Part shown: one piece after another, positions 59,403 through 64,000 of the stretch
Layout: the number at the start of each line of letters is the position of its first letter
How positions within the stretch are numbered: the stretch's first letter is position 1
DNA from: Flavobacterium commune
Lineage (GTDB): Bacteria > Bacteroidota > Bacteroidia > Flavobacteriales > Flavobacteriaceae
DNA length: 64,000 bases
Reading direction: 5' to 3'
NCBI RefSeq assembly: GCF_001857965.1
Contig: NZ_CP017774.1
Coordinates: 2,418,001-2,482,000, forward strand
Translations under genes and position numbers: made by a program
The notes under the pieces: generated by a model
Database searches by the model: none
Told to the model about the DNA's origin: nothing
The model's input: the letters and a program-made list of their open reading frames with translations, nothing else

Positions 59403-61682
59403 ATGGAGTTAAAAAAAATTAAATATGTATTACTGCTTATCTGTATTCAGTCTTCTTTTGCTCAAATGCAACCCTTCAAATTGCAGGAAGTAAGGCTTAC
59501 AGATGGTGTTTTCAAAAAAGCTCAGGATGTTGATTTAAAATACATTTTAGATCTAAATCCAGATAAATTGCTTGCTCCATATCTAATTGATGCAGGATTG
59601 CCATTGAAAGCTCAACGATATGGCAACTGGGAAAGTACAGGATTAGATGGCCATATTGGTGGACATTATTTGTCTGCATTAGCTATGATGTATGCCAGTA
59701 CCGGAAATAAAGAACTAAAAACCCGTCTGGATTATATGGTTAATGAACTGGCTCTTTGTCAGGCAAAGAATGGTAATGGCTATGTTGGAGGAATTCCTAA
59801 TGGGAAAGTATTTTGGGAACGTATTCACAAAGGAGATATTGACGGAAGTACTTTTGGGTTAAACAATACATGGGTACCTATTTACAATATTCATAAGCTT
59901 TTTGCAGGTTTACGTGATGCTTATGAGATAGGAGGTAATAATCAGGCAAAACAAGTATTGATAGGATTAGGCGATTGGTTTATTGAATTGATACAACCAC
60001 TTTCTACTGAGCAAATTCAGCAAGTATTGAATACAGAGCATGGAGGAATCAACGAAACTTTTGCTGATTTGTATATTATTACCAAAGACAAAAAGTATCT
60101 TGATGCAGCAAAAAGACTTTCGCATCTTAAAATTTTGAATCCTTTACTTGAAAAACAAGATAAGCTCACAGGGCTTCACGCTAATACACAAATACCAAAA
60201 GTAATTGGTTTTGAAAAAATTGGCACATTGACAAACAATGCTGAATGGGAACATACAGCGGAATATTTTTGGCATAATATTACAGAAAATCGCAGTGTTG
60301 CATTTGGAGGAAACAGTGTTCGGGAACACTTTAATCCAACTAACGATTTTAAAAGTATGTTAGAATCCAATCAGGGACCTGAAACTTGTAACAGTTATAA
60401 TATGCTTCGATTAAGTATGGCTTTATTTTTAGATAATAATGATGTGAGTTATCTTGATTATTATGAACGTACACTTTATAACCATATTTTATCGACTCAA
60501 CATCCTGAAAAAGGAGGTTTTGTATATTTTACACCCATTCGCCCAAACCATTACAGAGTTTATTCACAACCAGAAACTAGTATGTGGTGTTGTGTGGGTT
60601 CCGGGATAGAAAACCATACCAAGTATGGTGAATTAATATATAGCCATTCTGATAAAGACGTTTTTGTTAATCTTTTCATTCCTTCTGAATTGAATTGGAA
60701 AGAAAAAGGAATTCAACTGATACAAAAAAATAATTTTCCAAATGAGAATGCTACTGAATTACTATTAAAACTGAATAAAAAACAGACATTCTCTCTTAAC
60801 ATTCGTTATCCTAAATGGGCTGAAAATATTAAAGTTATAGTGAATGGAAAAGCAGAAGTAGTGAAGGCCAATCCTTCAGAATATATTAATTTGAATAGGA
60901 ATTGGAAAAATGGTGATAAAATTGTTGTGCAATTTACGATGAACACCAAATTAGAATATCTTCCAGACGGTTCTAATTGGGCAGCTTTTGTACGCGGACC
61001 TATCGTTTTAGCAGCTAAAACTTCTACAGATGATTTAAAAGGACTTTTTGCTGATGATAGTAGAATGGGACATGAAACAAGAGGAAAATTGTACCCAATT
61101 AATGAAGCTTATGCCTTGGTAGACGATTCTAAAAATTATGTTTCAAAATTGCAACCTATTGATAATATGAATTTCAAAATGGATTCATTGACTTTACAAC
61201 CTTTTTATCAAATTCATGATGCACGTTATCAAATGTATTTTCAAACTTTCACCCAAAAAGATTATGAAAAACAAAAAGAGGCTCAAAAACAAAAAGAAAT
61301 GGAACTTTTAGCCATTGAAGCTAAAACTGTAGATAAAATTAATTGTGGTGAGCAACAACCAGAGGTGGATCATCAGTACAAAGGGGAACAAAGTAATTCC
61401 GGTTATAATGATGAGAAATTTTGGCGTACTACACGTTCCTATATTTCATACCAACTACAAAACAAAAACAATGCAGGTAAATACACTGAAATCACTACTT
61501 TGAATGATGCTAATCTTGAAAATATTGAAATTACAATCAATGGAAATGAAGCTAAAATAATTGCCGTTGAAAGTAAGCTTATTAAAATTGAAGTACCAGT
61601 AGAAGAGAGTTTTCAATTGAAGATTACTGCCAAAAATAAAATTGTATCGCCTCGTTTTTATCAAATAAGGATTTTAAAATAA
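59403..61682 (+). CDS. Beta-L-arabinofuranosidase, GH127/GH146 type (DUF1680)
   Basis: A 759-residue secreted enzyme (signal ends SSFAQ). The (alpha/alpha)6 barrel begins LDLNPDKLLAPYLIDAGL and holds STGLDGHIGGHYLSALA. The Zn-Cys catalytic centre is visible: QGPETCNSYNM (Glu ~326, Cys ~328) and MWCCVGSGIENH (the CC pair ~397-398). These are the cysteines of the thiolate-based mechanism in GH127/GH146. The C-terminal part has beta-sandwiches and a Gln/Lys-rich helix (KQKEAQKQKEMELLAIEA). It removes beta-L-arabinofuranose, found on arabinan and arabinoxylan-type polymers. GH146 is a close alternative to GH127. Confidence 0.9.
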   Translation: MELKKIKYVLLLICIQSSFAQMQPFKLQEVRLTDGVFKKAQDVDLKYILDLNPDKLLAPYLIDAGLPLKAQRYGNWESTGLDGHIGGHYLSALAMMYASTGNKELKTRLDYMVNELALCQAKNGNGYVGGIPNGKVFWERIHKGDIDGSTFGLNNTWVPIYNIHKLFAGLRDAYEIGGNNQAKQVLIGLGDWFIELIQPLSTEQIQQVLNTEHGGINETFADLYIITKDKKYLDAAKRLSHLKILNPLLEKQDKLTGLHANTQIPKVIGFEKIGTLTNNAEWEHTAEYFWHNITENRSVAFGGNSVREHFNPTNDFKSMLESNQGPETCNSYNMLRLSMALFLDNNDVSYLDYYERTLYNHILSTQHPEKGGFVYFTPIRPNHYRVYSQPETSMWCCVGSGIENHTKYGELIYSHSDKDVFVNLFIPSELNWKEKGIQLIQKNNFPNENATELLLKLNKKQTFSLNIRYPKWAENIKVIVNGKAEVVKANPSEYINLNRNWKNGDKIVVQFTMNTKLEYLPDGSNWAAFVRGPIVLAAKTSTDDLKGLFADDSRMGHETRGKLYPINEAYALVDDSKNYVSKLQPIDNMNFKMDSLTLQPFYQIHDARYQMYFQTFTQKDYEKQKEAQKQKEMELLAIEAKTVDKINCGEQQPEVDHQYKGEQSNSGYNDEKFWRTTRSYISYQLQNKNNAGKYTEITTLNDANLENIEITINGNEAKIIAVESKLIKIEVPVEESFQLKITAKNKIVSPRFYQIRILK

Positions 61683-61927
61683 TTCAAATACAGATTATTT
61701 TCAAGTGGTTAAATACTTACGATAAGAGGACATATTGTTAAGGTTTAATAAAATGTTAATTTTTTGTTCTTGTTTTTGTTATCTATTCGTCATAATTATA
61801 AGATTATGGATTAATTTTTTTTAGAGTTTTTCAGTATATTCCTGTATTAATTATATAATGTGTAATTAAATAATATTTTAAATATTTATAATTAATTTAA
61901 TTTTACTTTTTTTTACAAAAAAAATAC

Positions 61928-61940
61928 GCAATCGGTTGTG
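61928..61940. promoter_or_regulatory. CAATCGGTTG operator, copy 3
   Basis: GCAATCGGTTGTG; its right half supplies the TTG of the -33 element of the promoter at 61936-61966, so a bound regulator would directly compete with RNA polymerase. Confidence 0.7.
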
Positions 61941-61966
61941 TTTAATATTATTTTATTATATATTTG
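61936..61966 (+). promoter_or_regulatory. Bacteroidota-type promoter (TTG-N20-TATATTTG)
   Basis: TTG at 61936-61938 and TATATTTG at 61959-61966 are spaced by 20 nt, as in the -33/-7 consensus TTG and TAnnTTTG of this phylum. Predicted transcription start is near 61973. The first hairpin downstream is at 62061-62092. Confidence 0.6.
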
Positions 61967-62060
61967 TTTAATTCTTAATCTTTTGTTAATTAAGATGTCT
62001 GTTGTTTCGTGAATTTTGAGAATCGAGGTTTTTAGAATTTTAGTTAGTGTGGTTTGTAGT

Positions 62061-62092
62061 AAAGGCCGGGAATTGGTTACTCTCGGCTTTTT
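62061..62092 (+). terminator. Hairpin with T-tail inside the leader
   Basis: Arms AAAGGCCGGGA and TCTCGGCTTT pair with one bulge and a G:T or mismatch, and a short T-run follows. It stands about 90 nt after the predicted start of transcription and 420 nt before the SusC ATG. It could end a short RNA or act as an attenuator. Confidence 0.55.
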
Positions 62093-62179
62093 AAGAGTCA
62101 GTAACTATTTTTGCGATATATATAGAAGTTTTGATGTTGTATAAGAATTAAAAACGCTCGGAAAAATTGAAAAAAGAAT

Positions 62180-62191
62180 GCAATCGGTTGT
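62180..62191. promoter_or_regulatory. CAATCGGTTG operator, copy 4
   Basis: GCAATCGGTTGT, 252 bp after copy 3 in the same orientation. A weak -7-like TAGGTTG lies at 62214-62220. The two copies in one gap could support looping between two bound regulators. Confidence 0.65.
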
Positions 62192-62513
62192 TTTACTTGT
62201 TTAGGTAAGTAATTAGGTTGTGTTATAGAATACGGGAATTATTAATTATAACCAGTCTGATAAGGGTGTATGGAAAGATTCAAAAAAAAACTAAATAAAC
62301 CAAACATAAACTATTAACTAACAATTAAAAAGACCAGCTCAAGCCTATGAAATAAAAGTTTTTTTTTAAAAAAAATTCACTGTATTTATGTAGTGTAATT
62401 TAGCAACCATAAATTAGAATCATTTGAAGTGATTTTATTGATAATGAGGAAGAATATGGTTATTAAAGTTAAGTTCTAATTTTTAACAAATTAAAAAATG
62501 TCAAAATATTAAT

Positions 62514-64000
62514 ATGAAAATACGATTAATTAAAATTCCACGAAAAACAAATATCGTGGTAATGGGAGTTTTATTTCAGTTTTTGTTTTCGAATGCATTG
62601 CTGGCTAAAGGGGTTGGTGTTGATTCACCTTCTTTGGCAACAGAAAAAAAACCAGTCGCGCAACAAATTATCGTTTCTGGGACAATTACATCTTCTGAAG
62701 ATAAATTACCTGTTCCGGGAGTTACTGTCGCAGTTAAAGGTAATCCAAAATTAGTGGTTGTTACTGATTTTGATGGAAATTATAAAATTAGTTTGCCTTC
62801 CAGTGATGCAGTTTTGGTTTTTTCAAGTATTGGATTTAAAACCATTGAGAAAAAAGTAGGTTCGCAAACCATAATTAACATTGTCATGTCTAGTGATCAA
62901 ACTAATCTTGAAGAAGTGGTGGTTGTAGGTTTTGGTACGCAAAAGAAAGCCAGTGTTATTGGAGCTATTTCTCAAACTACAGGTAAGGTTTTGCAGCGAA
63001 CGGGAGGTGTTTCCAGTTTAGGAGCTGCGTTGACAGGTAACCTGCCAGGGATTTCTACTTTACAGACAACTGGTAAGCCAGGAGAGGAAGATCCTCAAAT
63101 TATTATTAGGGGGGTTAGTTCTTGGAATAATAGTAGCCCGCTTATTCTTGTGGATGGTATTGAACGTGAAATTAGTAGTGTTGATATTACTTCTGTTGAA
63201 ACTGTTTCGGTTTTAAAGGATGCTTCGGCTACTGCTGTTTATGGTGTTCGAGGCGCAAATGGGGTAATTTTGATTACTACTAAAAGAGGGGTTGAAGGAA
63301 AAGCAAAAATTGACTTTGGTTTCAACTCTGTAATGAAAACAGCTTCTAAACTACCGGGTAAATATGATGCTTATGATGCTTTACTTATTAAAAATAGAGT
63401 AATTGAATACGAATTGAATCAGAGGCCAGACAGTTGGGCTTATATCAGACCACAATCTTTTATTGATAACTATCGCAATCAAACTACTCAGGAGCAAAGA
63501 GAGCGTTATCCTAATATTGATTGGCAGGATTTTATGTTTAAAGATTTTGCAATGACTCATAATGCAAACCTGAATATAACAGGAGGAACGGATAAGGTTA
63601 AATATTTTGCGGCTGTAGATTATTTACATGAAGGAGATTTAGTTGATTTAATTCCTAATGGGAAAGGTTTTGATTCTGGTTATGCTTTAAATAGATTGAA
63701 TTCTAGAGCGAATTTGGATTTTCAATTATCAAAAACTACAACTTTAAAAGTGAATTTAGCAGGTTCTTATTCTCAAAAGCAACAGCCATGGAGGGTAATT
63801 TCTGAAGGCTATTTGTGGCAAGGGGCTTATACCTTACCACCAGATGTTTATTATCCGAAATACTCCGATGGGGCATGGGGATACCATCCTTTAAATCAGG
63901 TTCAAGGGGCGAATTCTGCAATGAACTTGACAATGGGGGGAGCTGAATATATAACAACTACTCGTATTACCTCTGATTTTAATTTAAAACAAGATTTAGG
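62514..64000 (+). CDS. SusC-family TonB-dependent receptor without STN domain, 3'-truncated
   Basis: The ATG at 62514 opens a frame that runs off the right edge after 495 codons. A signal segment (NIVVMGVLFQFLFSNALLAKG, ~13-33) is followed directly by the carboxypeptidase-D-like domain (~50-125, VSGTITSSEDKLPVPGVTVA). Next come the TonB-box-like LEEVVVVGFGTQ (~137-148), the plug with IIIRGVSS and VLKDASATAVYGVRGANGV, and the first barrel strands. There is no STN domain, unlike the receptors at 5988 and 28096, so control by sigma/anti-sigma is unlikely. It probably imports the oligosaccharides made by the upstream hemicellulose enzymes. A SusD gene is expected just beyond the window. Confidence 0.92.
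   Translation, partial: MKIRLIKIPRKTNIVVMGVLFQFLFSNALLAKGVGVDSPSLATEKKPVAQQIIVSGTITSSEDKLPVPGVTVAVKGNPKLVVVTDFDGNYKISLPSSDAVLVFSSIGFKTIEKKVGSQTIINIVMSSDQTNLEEVVVVGFGTQKKASVIGAISQTTGKVLQRTGGVSSLGAALTGNLPGISTLQTTGKPGEEDPQIIIRGVSSWNNSSPLILVDGIEREISSVDITSVETVSVLKDASATAVYGVRGANGVILITTKRGVEGKAKIDFGFNSVMKTASKLPGKYDAYDALLIKNRVIEYELNQRPDSWAYIRPQSFIDNYRNQTTQEQRERYPNIDWQDFMFKDFAMTHNANLNITGGTDKVKYFAAVDYLHEGDLVDLIPNGKGFDSGYALNRLNSRANLDFQLSKTTTLKVNLAGSYSQKQQPWRVISEGYLWQGAYTLPPDVYYPKYSDGAWGYHPLNQVQGANSAMNLTMGGAEYITTTRITSDFNLKQDL

Larger units (their letters stand above)
61683..62513. other. Long regulatory gap before the third susC
   Basis: About 830 bp without a convincing gene. It contains a strongly AT-rich tract (about 61800-61925), a CAATCGGTTG operator overlapping a promoter-like TTG-N20-TATATTTG, and a GC-richer hairpin with T-tail at 62061-62092. 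A second CAATCGGTTG copy (62180) and a 300-bp AT-rich leader lead up to the SusC start. The short frame ATG at 62498 stops after four codons. Confidence 0.6.

Overview
The window is AT-rich, low-GC DNA from a Bacteroidota bacterium, most likely a Flavobacterium-like member of the Flavobacteriia. Supporting signs are three SusC outer-membrane receptors (two with their SusD partner in view), FecR anti-sigma factors, a type IX secretion C-terminal sorting domain, many lipoprotein signal peptides, TAnnTTTG-type promoter boxes and few Shine-Dalgarno sequences. Nearly all of it is polysaccharide utilization loci (PULs) for plant cell-wall pectin and hemicellulose.

Region 1 (1-15757, + strand) is a pectin (homogalacturonan) PUL. 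It holds a large secreted pectin methylesterase (start outside the window), a small lipoprotein, a FecR anti-sigma factor with no sigma gene beside it, a SusC/SusD pair, a DUF4957/DUF5123-like beta-helix lipoprotein, a PL10 pectate lyase lipoprotein and an alpha/beta-hydrolase esterase. A tRNA-Trp gene on the - strand closes the region. Region 2 (about 16070-17340) is a lone accessory gene of unknown function flanked by inverted short repeats and imperfect palindromes. Region 3 (17403-22033, - strand) has a GH2 beta-galactosidase, an aldo/keto reductase and a LacI-type repressor, with two identical LacI-like operators. Region 4 (22114-25819, - strand) is a DUF2339/DUF3999 membrane protein pair.

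Region 5 (26158-36900, + strand) is a second pectin PUL: ECF sigma factor, FecR, SusC (with STN signalling domain), SusD, two alpha/beta-hydrolase esterases, a CE12 rhamnogalacturonan acetylesterase and a CE8 pectin methylesterase. The first esterase is a close paralogue of the one ending Region 1.

Region 6 (37317-61682, + strand) is a long run of secreted hemicellulose enzymes. In order they are GH95, CE6-like acetylesterase, two GH43, GH8, four tandem CE1-like esterases, a Tat-exported Gfo/Idh/MocA oxidoreductase, a DUF1080 protein, GH43-CBM6, GH97, GH43-CBM6, GH43, an SGNH esterase and GH127/GH146 beta-L-arabinofuranosidase. Together they would debranch and de-esterify an arabinoxylan-like polymer and trim its oligosaccharides from both ends; no endo-xylanase is seen here. 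Region 7 (61683-64000) is a long regulatory gap followed by the first 495 codons of a third SusC receptor, which lacks the STN domain.

The main non-coding signal is a 10-bp palindrome-like core, CAATCGGTTG, found four times, always between genes of Regions 6-7. It looks like a LacI/GalR-family operator whose regulator is not the one encoded at 21014-22033. The two pectin PULs instead carry anti-sigma and STN-receptor signalling parts, so the window appears to combine two control schemes. All assignments are from reading the sequence; no database search was run.
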